From positions 45,543,935 to 45,607,934 of the forward strand of contig NC_058338.1 of assembly GCF_905475395.1 (NCBI RefSeq): 64,000 bases of DNA. Direction: 5' to 3'. Below the pieces are notes generated by a model that was given only the letters and a program-made list of their open reading frames with translations, made no database searches and was not told where the DNA came from. Both the position numbers and the translations under genes were made by a program. The stretch is from Chrysoperla carnea (taxonomy: Eukaryota; Arthropoda; Insecta; Neuroptera; Chrysopidae). This document shows, piece after piece, positions 25,101 through 36,866 of the stretch (the first letter of the stretch is position 1; each line of letters starts with the position of its first letter).

Positions 25101-27399
25101 TATTTTTATATCTAATTATTTTAAATACAAATTTTAAACTTAATAATTCAACTTTACAACATAGGAAAATATACCTTGAAATGAATTCAGTCTAACGCAA
25201 GGAAATTATTGTTGGTTACGTAATATCTTAAGCTTTAAACATTCAGAAAAATTTCTCAAAAAGAAGAATAGAAGAAATGAAAGCTCCAGGGTATATAATT
25301 TTCCACAGTTTTCCTACTGAAATTAAGAACAATAAAAAATATAAATATACTTCATAACTATTATAAAAATTATTCACACTTGTTTTTGAGTAAAGTTTTA
25401 GTTTTTTTGTTTAAGTATTTTTTACTGAAATATAAAATTATTTTTCGGGTTATTAAGTTTTTAATTGAAATTATAATTTAGAGAAAATGTATTCAAAGAC
25501 GTGAGCCGAATTCATTCAAAAATATGCTGTAATATGGCCGTCAATTATCTATAAGCTTTACGTTTATTACGAAATACTCTTAATCATTCAGTGCTTTTTT
25601 TTAAGTATCTGTTGAAGTATAAAAAAAAACGCTAATAACTTTTCAAATTTTTTATACCCTTGTGTAGAAGTGTGTTGTTATCATAATTGCTATTATTAAA
25701 TAAACATTTTAAGACTATTTTTTTAGTCCAAAAAAAAAAAAGTTTTTAGATCCGAGCAGAAAGCTTGTTAAAAATAAAAGTTGTTGAGTAATTTTAAAAA
25801 AATTTTTGAAAACAAAATTGTACCAAGTATGAAAATTATGAATTTTAAATGTTTTAGATTTAAAAAATTTAATTTTTTTATGATAGTTTTAAATATAAAC
25901 TCACTCAATCGGATAAAACTTTTATTTACAAATACGATAATATTAGTGTACACGTAACGCGTTGCCAAATGTTTCATATTGTCACAATCATTTTGGGACA
26001 TCATTTTTCAAAAACTGTGCAAAAAAAATTCTGCTTATTTTAAAATATTTTTTAATATATATAAAAAAAGAAAACAATTTTGAACCAAAACGAGAAAATT
26101 TTAGATTTTCCATATCATTTTGTTGCCAACATTTTTTCTAGCAAAAAAAATCGAGCTAGTATTTTTTTACTGTAAATAACACAAGAAAAACTGTTAAATT
26201 ATATAAAAATGAAAAAAAAAATTAATAAAATTATTGTTAGTTGATAAATGTGAGCTATTTTCACATAAAAACAACTTCGTTTTATTATTTGTAAGTTAAA
26301 TATATTTTGTTTATCGGCTAGATATGTTTTCGACAATCTTGACAACTAAGATTTATAAAATTGACCAAAAAGTACATAGACTATTCAAATTGTCATTAAA
26401 TTAAATATTTTGCTCGCAAATAATGAAACTTGTAGTTTGTTGATATCTCTTATATTGTTAGAACAAAAAAAAAGTGATTTATGTTAATTATTATTATTAT
26501 TAATTATTTAATTAATAAATAAAAATATCATGTTAATAATTTCCTTTGTAAATAAACTTTTTACTTACTATACTAAATTACAAATCTGGTTGTTTTTTAT
26601 TTTATTACCGGCTTCAAATAAAGGTTTAGTGTTTCATATTTAAAAATGGGATTCTTTTATAATCTATAATGTTCTCTAGAGATAATTAACGTGAATTTTA
26701 GAAATTCGCCATACATCTTCTTTACATATAAATATATATAAGGCTGTAGTATAATAGTAGTATAATAAATGTAGTTTAATAAATAAAGTTTTTTTTAAAT
26801 GAGGATATGGGTGGCCTCTGTAATAGAAGTATATGCCAGAGAAAGCGAGGTTACACTCCATCATTATAATTATAAATAAACTTGCTGAATGGGGTTAGAA
26901 TGGGATGATGATGGATATGCGTAATTATTTGGTTTTGTACATTTCTGGTTAACGTAGCTTAAGGGGAGAGAGGGGTTTAAATGACAAAGTAGAATATCAT
27001 ATGGTGGTTTTTGTTTTGATAGTTTCTGGTAAAGAGAGCTTAAAAGGTGATTGGATAAAAAAGTTTTGAAGGGGGGGAGGGTTGGTGTAAGTGGAAATGG
27101 GAATATTAGGTGATCGTATAGTTTTTAAAGTTAGTACAGCGAAGCGGACGAATAAAGGCGAAGGAGTAAAAATTTAGAATATGTAGCAATATTTCATAAT
27201 AGTTTATTTAAAAAACAATTTCGGGAAAAAATAATTAAAAAATTGCTGTTTGTACTCACATAAAATTGTCAGAATCGAAAAATATAATTTGCATGGTATT
27301 GATGCCATTACCTTATAATTTTAAAAATGTGAAATATTTGAGAATCTTAAAACAAATAACTCGAGAATCGCTTCTTCATTTTTTCCTGGACGTGCTCAG

Positions 27400-27480
27400 G
27401 ACGTAAACAGTGAGTTTGAGTTCGTAAATTGGCAACAAAGGTCAATTGAGAGCGCAAATTAAGACTAAACTATGGTGTCC
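27400..27480 (+). repeat. Fragment of the ~550-bp interspersed family
   Basis: Contains only the middle of the family: GTGCTCAGGACGTAAACAGT, then GAGTTCGTAAATTGGCAACA and AGGTCAATTGAG. Both flanks are lost or diverged. Confidence 0.5.
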
Positions 27481-27963
27481 ATTTTGTCAAAAACTATAAA
27501 AGATAGGCAGTTGAAAATTGCAGGTAGATTTAGCTAGCGGTCTTGTGAAAGATTCTCGAAAAAATAAAAACGATAAAGAAAATACCAAAACAAAAGCTTT
27601 CTTTGTCCTCTGCTTTTTTGAATGAGACAATTACAATATTTTTATTTCTCAAACCATCTGACCGGGTACCAAATTCGATTCAGTGTGTACGGGAAATTTG
27701 TTTTTTTTAGTGATTAGTAAAGTGTTACACGAGCCTGGAAAGTATTTAAGGTAAGTGAAATTTTCATAATGAATAACGAGCTTTTTGAAAGCGACTAATG
27801 AGCTGCAGTTTTTCTTTTACATTTTTATTTACATAATCAAACCTTTTGCATGTAAGCAAAAATCCATGTTCCTAAAGGCTTATCAACGCTTGTGCAGCAT
27901 AAAGCATGATTGAATTAAAAATTCCCAGATAGATAGATTATAATTTTATAAAATTCGTAATTA

Positions 27964-28298
27964 GTAAAAGATAGAGGAAAATTTATTTCAGAACAACAAA
28001 AGAAACAAAGAAATCCAATGCGAAAAACAATATTTTTGCACTCAGTTCTATAAACATATTTAAGCTGCAACCAGACACGAAGGCGAACAACATACAACAA
28101 CAACAACAAAAAAAAACCATTCAATACAATACACATTCATTTCTTGATGTTATATACCCTGTTGATACTTGCCTATCTGTTGTTGTATGTTGTTTGCCTT
28201 CGTATCTGGCCGTGACTTTTCGGAAATATGTTTCGAAAAGTTGTTTGTTCTTTTACAAAGAACAATGCTATAATACAAATTTTCCTCTATCTCTTACC
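27964..28298. mobile_element. ~335-bp foldback element
   Basis: The outer ends GTAAAAGATAGAGGAAAATT (27964) and AAATTTTCCTCTATCTCTTA (near 28278-28297) are inverted. Inner arms are also mirrored, with ACACGAAGGCGAACAACATA on the left and ATGTTGTTTGCCTTCGTATC on the right. The short centre holds CAA repeats. No coding sequence. Confidence 0.65.
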
Positions 28299-28684
28299 AG
28301 CTATGAACATGAGTCATTTTCTACCCCCCCCCCTCCCTACATTATGTGACACATACGACTCCAAACAATTTTGCGTTCTTCATTAAGATCTTTCTATATT
28401 TTCAATATTCAAAAGGACACACTAAGTATATAAATAGTTCATATTTTTTATTTCTATTTAATTTTTTTTTTTTTTATTAAAATCGTGTGAACTGTTTTAT
28501 AAAATATCAAATGTGTTTTTTTCCACTCACCAAGCATTGTTGAGATATATTTTATGAAATCTGTAAAGTGCTTTTTTCTAAAATTTAATATTAATTAATG
28601 GTTCTTTAATTTACTCTCCGTTTTCTTATTTCTGATAAAAAGAAACAATAAATTAGCGAAATATTGGAAATAAAATTTCACAAT

Positions 28685-28883
28685 TTTATACCATGTATAT
28701 GTAATATACAAGGTATATTAAGTTTAGTACCAAGTTTGTAACGCTTAAAAATATTGATACTATGAACAAAATTTTGGTATAGGTGTTCATAAAATCCCCT
28801 AATTAGTCCATTTCCGGTTGTTTGTCTATCTTTTGTATTTCAACAATTAACTAACTCAATTGTTTGTTTTCACTTGTTGATTT
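28685..28883 (+). repeat. Internally deleted copy of the ~550-bp family
   Basis: Both ends of the family are present: TTTATACCATGTATATGTAA at the left and TCAATTGTTTGTTTTCACTT at the right. The central ~350 bp, including the GGGTCCGTAGGACCC block, are missing, so only ~200 bp remain. Confidence 0.65.
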
Positions 28884-29899
28884 TATTCTTAATATCCATA
28901 TTAATTAATTAATTGAATTTTACTTTATATTTTATCAAATTTACATTTCTTGTTACTTCTAAAGACATGTTTCGATCTAAAAGTTAGAAAGAATGAATAA
29001 TAGACTAAGTAGTAAATAAATCGGTAGTAGTTTGTTCTTCGATGAATGAAAAACAAAACATGAGGTCATTATATCTTTGGTTACGAATTTACATATCATG
29101 TAAATTGAATTTACACTTTGAATTAGTTGTTTTATAACAGCACTCCATAAGTGCATATTGAAAATGTTCATAAATTAAAACGGTCATACCGTATACCATA
29201 TTTAGCGGATTGGCGTAATAATAATATGTAGTAATAAAACTTCTAATTACTAAACATTTTAATATTGAGTTAAGATAAAGAAAATTATTCTATGTATTGT
29301 ATTACAACTATATACCTTATGTTTATTTGATATAATAAAAAATACTTTTTAAAGACAAGCTTTTATTGTACTAAAAATAGAAAGTAAATTTTTTTTTAGG
29401 AGTCACTTATGCATGACTATTTGTAAAAGGTTGAGGCCCTAAATATAGTGACTTTTCCTACATAAACATAAATTTGCCATTCATTTAGTTGACTAAGCAT
29501 GTGTTTATGTCAACTATTGATGAGAGATAAAAATAAATTTAATAAAGACAAAAATTGTTGAGTTGTCCCCTTCTAGGCCAAAAATTCCTGTTATGACCTC
29601 CCTAGGCCCAAAAGTTAGAAACGCCCAACTTATGCACTGTATCGAAGATCAAAGAGAGAGGGCGGGGTAAATTTAATGAGGTAGATTCATGTTTATACGA
29701 TCCAAATATTACACAGGGTATATAAATAAATGAGTAACAATGAATAACTAAATTTTTCATTCAAATTAGTATGGAAAAGTTTTCTTTTATTGCAAATTAA
29801 ATGGCGTTGGAAATTTACATAAACATTTATTCCAGTCCTATGCACAGGTAATAATATTTGTCCCTGTAGGTACATTTTTCCAAAATTACCCTGACGCTT

Positions 29900-30023
29900 G
29901 TATACTCAATGTCACAAAAAATGCTCGTTTTAAAACATTCTAAGTGTTACTATTATAACATAACATATGATGCGTACGCTTAGAATGTTTTAACTGTGGC
30001 ACTTTTTCTGACAGTGAGTGTAC
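29900..30023. mobile_element. 124-bp foldback MITE
   Basis: Nearly the whole element is an imperfect inverted repeat. The left arm starts GTATACTCAATGTCACAAAA and continues to AAAACATTCTAAG. The right arm carries CTTAGAATGTTTTAAC and ends TCTGACAGTGAGTGTAC. No coding capacity. Confidence 0.65.
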
Positions 30024-30744
30024 ATTCTTAATCTATCCTAAAATATACTTTTTGCATTGTGTCACACAGATTATGAATTGTTGTTACACAAATCGGGTTC
30101 ATTGCTCTATTGTATCTTTCTCCTACTGTGTGTTTAATAGTTTAATTACTTACTGTTGTAATTATCACGAATTATGAATTCCTTTACTAAAATTGCAAAT
30201 ACATATTTTATTTATGAATCAATTTTTCACTAGCCAAACCCAAGTTAATTGATCGAAAATATTCAGAACCTGTTTCATAGTGATACATTTTTCATTTTCC
30301 TTCACCTCAACCTCTGATTAAATATAATAAATCGGCCTGCTACCATTATTAATAAACCGGATAAACTCGTTCACCATTCTGTTCCTCGACTTTAATTGGC
30401 AAAGATAAATTTAATAATACAAACGGAAATTACCATATATATATAAAATTCACTCCAATAAAATTTTGTAGATAATAGAAAAAACTTAAGATGCGGTGAA
30501 CATGATATTTAGACTCAAGATCAACAAACTTTTTTTTGTCTTGCGGTATTTAATGCGAGATTTCATATAGATTTGATTTGTCATTTCAAATAGATTTTGA
30601 TATGCAGAAACCAAATTTGCACTCAAAAATTATATTTAATTCAGTGTCGAAACTACAATAAGGCAATCCGTATAGTGCTCTGGAGGTCCCAATCCGGGGT
30701 CCCCTGGCAAGGGATGGGTAATCATTCAGAATTCGGCTGAGTGG

Positions 30745-30925
30745 ATTTTCTCTAAATTTCAAATTTACATTGAAAACAAAGACTAGCGCGATGTAATTTC
30801 ACTTAATTTTTTGTGTGGAACCAAAATTATTTTGAAAATAAAATATAGCCCAGTCCATGTTACCCGCTGATAGTGTAGCTTTCTTTTGGTCTTAGAATTT
30901 TAAAAATCGGCCCAGTAATGAATTT
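30745..30925 (+). repeat. Interspersed repeat fragment (retroposon-like)
   Basis: Contains 'AATAAAATATAGCCCAG...CATGTTACCCGCTGATA...TGTAGCTTTC' and 'AATCGGCCCAGTAATGAA', which I recognise as a common insect repeat also represented by pieces near 1573, 33715 and 48121. The class is uncertain. Confidence 0.4.
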
Positions 30926-31237
30926 ATTCCAGTTCTTTATTAGGTTGTAATAAGTTCGTACTTAAAAGTCGACCTCTCAGTGGAAACAAAATTGTTGAAT
31001 GTGAAACATTATTTAATTGAGCCAAAATAATAATTTCTTTTTCGAGGTGATAACAAACACTTTCTACCAGAGAGTGGAAAAAGATCAGAAATTATAGGAA
31101 TGAATACTATTGAATAATATTTTCATGTTTTTAGATAGAATTTTTCTATAATTGAATATTATATCACTTTTTACATAATTTGTCCTTCAAACGGGATTTC
31201 TTTGATCGAAACATTATTAGTTATTTTAAAAAAATGT

Positions 31238-31246
31238 TATATATAG
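31238..31246 (+). promoter_or_regulatory. Candidate TATA box of the P450 gene
   Basis: TATATATAG lies about 100 bases before the P450 start codon at 31342, at a plausible distance from a short 5' UTR. In AT-rich DNA this can occur by chance. Confidence 0.3.
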
Positions 31247-31312
31247 AAGTTGTATACAATCAATATTTCCATTTGTCTATTGTGTTCGAAAAACTGATTA
31301 GTTGACTCATTT

Positions 31313-31339
31313 ATGTGGATTGTTTTTTGTTTGAGATAA
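31313..31339 (+). other. Eight-codon upstream ORF
   Basis: ATG at 31313 opens an out-of-frame eight-residue reading frame (MWIVFCLR) ending in TAA at 31337-31339, just 2 bases before the P450 ATG at 31342. If it is in the transcript, it could reduce P450 translation through reinitiation. Confidence 0.4.
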
Positions 31340-31341
31340 TT

Positions 31342-34300
31342 ATGATTGTTACGTATTTAATTCGAGGTGCATCGGCAATAATAGTTTTATTAGTAGTGAT
31401 CAAAATATTTTATCAATATGTGCAAATGAGGATAAAGCTATTTAAGCATGGTACGAAATTAAAAGGACCAACAGCATGGCCAATTGTTGGCAATGCATTT
31501 GATTTTATGGTACCCTCAAATCGTAAGTTGAAAATATTATCTTTAAATAAGACAATAATATTAAGAACGTTCCCAAAAAATCACGTTTTCTTAGGATCAT
31601 CTTTATAAACAGATAAATTTTTTAATACCCCTAACGGTGTTAAATTTATGGATTTTAGTATTAGTCTAGTCTACCTATTTTGAGCGCAATGTTAAATTTT
31701 CGTAATCGATATAAAAATTGCACTCTTTAGAAACGAAATTTAACCGAGAATTGTAATTTACCTACCAGGTTATGGCCTGCAGTCTCTTAAGACCCTTAAT
31801 CTGATCCCACACATGATTTGTCACTAAATTTTCCGATTTTCTCTAGCAATCACTCAATTCCACTTAAAATAATATTTATAGATCTTTCATACTTTTATTC
31901 TCCTATTATAATCTAAGATACAAATTAAGTAATGTAATGTCGGCTTTCACCCATCTGCTTGCGGAATGAAAGTTATTTTTTATGAAATATAAACTATTAA
32001 CAACCTACTATGGGTTGTCTTAAATGAAATTTACAAAATTTAAAAAACCTCCGACAAATGTTTTGGATACGGAACTGTAAACTCGCACCTGAAACATACC
32101 TAAGAACACTCTTCATTAAATTACCTATTTTCTTCTACCTCGCTCGAAACTGAGCCGGTTTTGAAGATCATCGCCTATTTTTTAGTTGTTTCGGGTACCG
32201 GAACTCTAAACTCTGGAACAGAGCTAAAAACACTTTTCAATAAATTACCTTTATCAAAACAAAAACAAAAAATCAAAATCGTTTCATCCGTGTAGGAACT
32301 ACGATGCTACAGACAGACACACATAGCGGTCAAACTTATAAAACTCCTCTTTTCGGTTCAGGAATATAAACAAGATTACTTTTAGTAAAAATATCACAAA
32401 TAAATTATTTCGCTGGCTTGCCTAACGAGTTTTGGGGTCCACCAAAATTATAAAGCATAAGAAATATGCAACTGCTGAGTTGCCTACCTTTTTTCGTTTT
32501 TCGTTGATAAGTTTAGAAAACTTTTGTTTCGCGGAAGAATATATAATAATCTATTGTTTTTAGAAATGATGTACAAATGGAGTTCCTTGAAAAAAATATA
32601 TGGTAGCCCGTATCGATTATGGGCTGGTTCACAGTTGATAGTGTTTGTGACTGAACCAGAACATGTGAAAACTGTTTTAATGAGTACAAAAGTTAAAGAC
32701 AAAGGAAGTACATATAAATTTTTAACACCATTTTTAGGGCATGGTCTATTTACGGGATCAGGTAAAACAAAATACATTATATCAATTTGAATTTATGATT
32801 ATAGCTATAAAAAAATTTTTAGGTGACCTTTGGAAAATGCAAAGACAAGCTATTTCACCAATATTCACACCAAAAATGATGACAGAATATATGCCAAGTT
32901 TTTCAAGTCACTGTGAATTATTGAATCGCAAATTGCAATCTATCCCTAATGGAAAATTAATTGATATATATGCGGAAATTGCCCCATTTACTTACGATAT
33001 AGTTTGCGGTAAATTATTTTTTTTTTTAAGTTTGATTTTTAAATTTTAACAAACAAATGAATTAATGTTGTTTTAGAAACATTACTTGGTACTAAAGTTC
33101 GGTTTGCACAAAATACATGGAAATCAGAATTTTTCCATTTGGCTGAATTGTAAGTTATAATATAAAATTTATATCATTGTATATGATGTAATCGCTTCTT
33201 TCATGTTTTTAGAGGATATGAAATTGTTTTCGAAAGAATGATCAAAAGTCTTTATCAAAGCGATGTACTTTTTTACTTCAGCAAGCGATATAACGATTAT
33301 GTAAAAATACAGAAATTAGTTGATAATTTTACTCGTACGGTAAGTAATTCGACAAATTTTCATTATTATGTATGAAATAAATAATTAATATTTAACGTGT
33401 CTAGTGGCTTGGTTTGTTAAAGAGTACCAATGTGAAGATAATTGGAATTGAATGCTATAACGTGGATAACTGCTAGTTATTTATATTGTTTTAACAAGTA
33501 TTTGTGCATCTTACAAGTACAATTAATATACCTAGTTGTGGAAAAAATCATGCATAATTTATATATAAGTTACACAAATTATTATAACAATATCAATAAC
33601 TAGCAGTTATCCACGTTATAGCATTTAATTCTCTTACCTTCACGTAACTCCCCTTTTGTTCACTATTTAATGGATTTTAACTTTCGGTGTGAAACCTTAC
33701 TTTTTTTGAAAATAAAATAAAGCCCATGTTACTTGCAGATAATGAGTAGTGAACTCAAAAATGATAGTTTTTATGTATTTTCTTACAAACTTCCACTCTC
33801 TATTTCACCCCTTTAGGTGATAAATTTCGAAAAATTCTTTCTCAAATGATACCTACAGTATAAAATAAATATCATTTAGACTGAGCGTTGATATATCAAT
33901 CGCGACCTTGCCTTTCCCCCTTCAGATTATTTACCACCTCTGAAAGGTTTCTGATTTTAAATAATATAATAAAAGAAATAATTTTAAAAAAATCATCCAA
34001 ATCGGAGCTGTTCTTGAGGGTTTCTTAAGAATGCCTTTTTTTATATATTAATTGATGCGATCTATATGCATATAGAGGTGCACTTAGTACCTCATCATAA
34101 ATGAGGAGCTTAAATAATCAGCGAATTAGTGGTAAAAATAAGCCATAGTTCTAAGCAGGGTATCCCTCGTGAAATGTCCACTATAATCAAACATTACATA
34201 GACTAGAAGCCCATGCTAAAATTTTTCGGGTGACATAATCCACCAGGAATTATGTTGAAAATGATAGCGAGAAGAAGGTACACGGCAGAGATAGAGAGAA

Positions 34301-36221
34301 AGTGCTATTTGCAATCTCATAACCTTCAGTATGGAAATATTCAGTGGAGCGAGTGGACATTATTTAAGTGGACTTTATTTGAAGGAAGGAGAACTCTAGT
34401 CTACCAATTTCAAGCCGGTAAACGTTAAAAATACGCGTTATAAATTAAAATAAGAATTTTCCTAAAAAAATATTTTCGAAAAAACTAGTAGGTCACCCAA
34501 TTCTTCGGTGCCTCAACTGATATTATCCAAAAATTTCTTAAATTCTAATAGGCCCAATTTGCCATGAAAGAAGGAGGAACAAAATAATATGTAGGCGTAG
34601 AAATTTATAATATAAATTACTTTTAAATTTTAGATTTTAAAAGACAAGCAAAGTGATACACAAAAACCTTTTGATACATGCTTAGATCGAATATTAAAGC
34701 ATGATTTGACAGAGAAACAACAAATGGACGCAACATATGTTATATTCACAGCGGTAAGATTCTTTTAAATATATGTTTAGAAATTATAAACACAAAACTA
34801 AAAATTAATTTATTTTCAGAGCCAAGAATCCATCACAACTATTATCAGCTTTGTGATATTAATGTTAGCCATTCATCCTGATATACAAGTTTGTATTTTT
34901 CAATATTATGTTTTTCTTCCAAGGGTGTCGCTTAGGGGAAAGCGAGAAGAAGCAGCTGCACCCACCTCCCTTTTGGTTATCGACGCCTTTGTTTTCCTTT
35001 ATGCAATCAAAATAATGTAAAGGGTATAAAGACGGTATTGGAACAGCATAATTTTTTGTATGTCAATTCTTATAATATAGTTCAAGACATTATCCTTTGG
35101 CAAGTTTGATCTTTTCTCTGAATTCATCGTTATTGTACGAGCTTTTTTGAATGAGTTATACTATCAAAGCGAAATTGACACTTTGGGACTTCAAATTATT
35201 GTATCTTCTGGAATAATGAGGACACAACTGTGGTCCGGTGGTCTTCTAGAAGAACATCGAGCATCATTCGAAAACTGAAACAGTCACTCTGTCCTTTTTT
35301 CCAAAGGAAATATTTGTTTATTCTTTTTTCCTTTCAAATTTCCATTAAAAAAATGTCAAAGCCAGTATATAACTGGAACAGAATTTGTACCAAACATAAA
35401 TAAATCGATAATTTCCCTACTGGATTTCGTGTTAATAACTAAAAAATGATGAAATAATGTTTAGCTTACAGTATGCCCCAAATCTTAGTTTTTCATATTT
35501 TTGGGGCTTTTGTTTTATTATCATCAAATTATCATCTTAAAAAAAATTGTGTGAAATGTATTTTTTTTCCAGCAAAAAGCACACGAAGAACTTGATCGAG
35601 TTTTGGGTACAGAAGACGACGAAATCCCTTTTACAATTGAATTACTAAACTCATTAGAATACTTAGACATGTGCATTAAAGAGGTATTGCGATTGTATCC
35701 AATTGGCCACATAATACAAAGAGAATGCAAACAAGATTTTCGTTTAAATAGTAAGTAAAAAGTTAGAGAACAAAAAATTTTTGAACAAAAAACTATTTAT
35801 GCCTTAAACATTTCTAGATGATGTTGTTTTGCCAAGTGGCTGTTCAATTGGTGTTGGAATATATGCAATGCATAGAGATCCAAATATTTGGCCAGAACCT
35901 GATAAGTTTATGCCAGAACGATTTACACGAGAAGCAGTATTAAATAGACATCCATATGCATATGTACCGTTCAGCGCAGGGCCAATGAATTGTATTGGTA
36001 AGAATTTGAAAAAAATTTTTACGTGTTAGTTTAGCTAACAAATTTTTTCTACGTTTTCAGGAAAAATCTATGCTGATTTATTGATGAAATCAGTAGCTGC
36101 AACTATTTTACGAAATAATCGATTCGAATGTGATTATAAACGTGTAGAAGAAATAACATTAAAGACCGATATATCAATTCGTCCACAAAAAGGTTATCCA
36201 GTTCGAATATATTCAAGATAA
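31342..36221 (+). CDS. Cytochrome P450, CYP4 clan
   Basis: Ten exons: 31342-31522, 32564-32761, 32823-33008, 33077-33149, 33213-33339, 34634-34753, 34820-34888, 35573-35750, 35818-35997 and 36061-36221. They give 490 aa. A hydrophobic N-terminal anchor ([13 protein letters not shown]) precedes the proline-rich [11 protein letters not shown], as in microsomal P450s. Family landmarks: W130-x3-R134 in helix C, a K-helix E355VLR358, the PERF motif (MPERFT), and [11 protein letters not shown] with the haem-ligand Cys436. The [13 protein letters not shown] and AMHRDPNIW stretches place it in the CYP4 clan. Two oddities: the haem-loop Arg is Met434, and the helix I signature is A295-S-Q-E-S299 rather than AGxDT. 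It would be an ER-anchored monooxygenase using NADPH-P450 reductase; the substrate is unknown. The frame is intact, and the first candidate poly(A) signal is ATTAAA at 36264. Confidence 0.95.
33418..33652. mobile_element. MITE in P450 intron 5
   Basis: Long inverted repeats include AATGCTATAACGTGGATAAC followed by TGCTAGTTAT (33451-33480) and its complement at about 33597-33626. Weaker mirroring extends outward through GTGAAG(A/G)TAA to about 33418 and 33652. The ~110-bp centre is AT-rich and non-coding. Confidence 0.7.
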
Positions 36222-36310
36222 CTATTATCGTATTAATTTAGACTAAATTCTTGTATTATAAGTATTAAAAATTACGTGTATTATAAGTTTACAAATTAAA
36301 AAATTATTAA

Positions 36311-36649
36311 ACAAGTGAAAACAAACAATTGGCTGAGTTAATTGTTGAAATACCATGTATAGACAGTGTTGATTCCTCTATCACATTACACATACATACA
36401 TGTCACACGTATATAACTGATATTCCCATATAATACATATTATACAATTTGCGCTCTCACGGGTAAACATTGATGTTTACGAAAAAATGTTTCAAGCAAA
36501 AGTTGTTTATTTATTTATTTTTATAAGAAACTTTTTTTTTACATTGTAACTTTTGTTCTATCTCTAACGGTTTACAGGATAGGTCCCACGGACTCAAGAC
36601 CCAATGTTGTTCATTTACGAACTCGACCTCAATTTTTACGACCTGAGCA
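36311..36649 (-). repeat. Interspersed family copy between P450 and DHTKD1
   Basis: The copy starts with ACAAGTGAAAACAAACAATT about 90 bp after the P450 stop and ends near the CTCAGGTCGT block (minus strand), so the left part of the family is missing. It sits between the convergent 3' ends of the P450 and DHTKD1 genes. Confidence 0.7.
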
Positions 36650-36866
36650 TATAAAAAAAGGAGACACTCAGATTTAATCGAAAATTAAAATTAATAAATA
36701 AGCAATCTATCATAGATTAAGTGTGTGAAAAAAGATTTATTTACAACATTCTGTAAAAATTTTATAATAATTTTTTCTTTTTTGTCAAAAATATCTTTTT
36801 TAGAAAAACAAATTTCTAAATTTTCCTTCCTTCAAAATATAAAATTTTATTATGAATAGAAAATAA

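Larger units (their letters stand above)
19138..31237. other. Gene-poor stretch between RhoGEF and P450
   Basis: About 12 kb with no exon I can support. Open frames here are short (60-78 codons), often start at non-ATG codons and show low-complexity Phe/Lys/Ile composition typical of AT-rich noncoding DNA. A less AT-rich patch at about 20420-21480 gave no recognisable protein. Identified contents are limited to repeats near 27400, 27964, 28685, 29900 and 30745. Confidence 0.6.

Noticed and set aside
32484-32777. 97-codon minus-strand open frame
   Set aside because: Antisense to P450 exon 2; a shadow of the coding strand.
35524-35730. 68-codon minus-strand open frame
   Set aside because: Antisense to the P450 K-helix exon.
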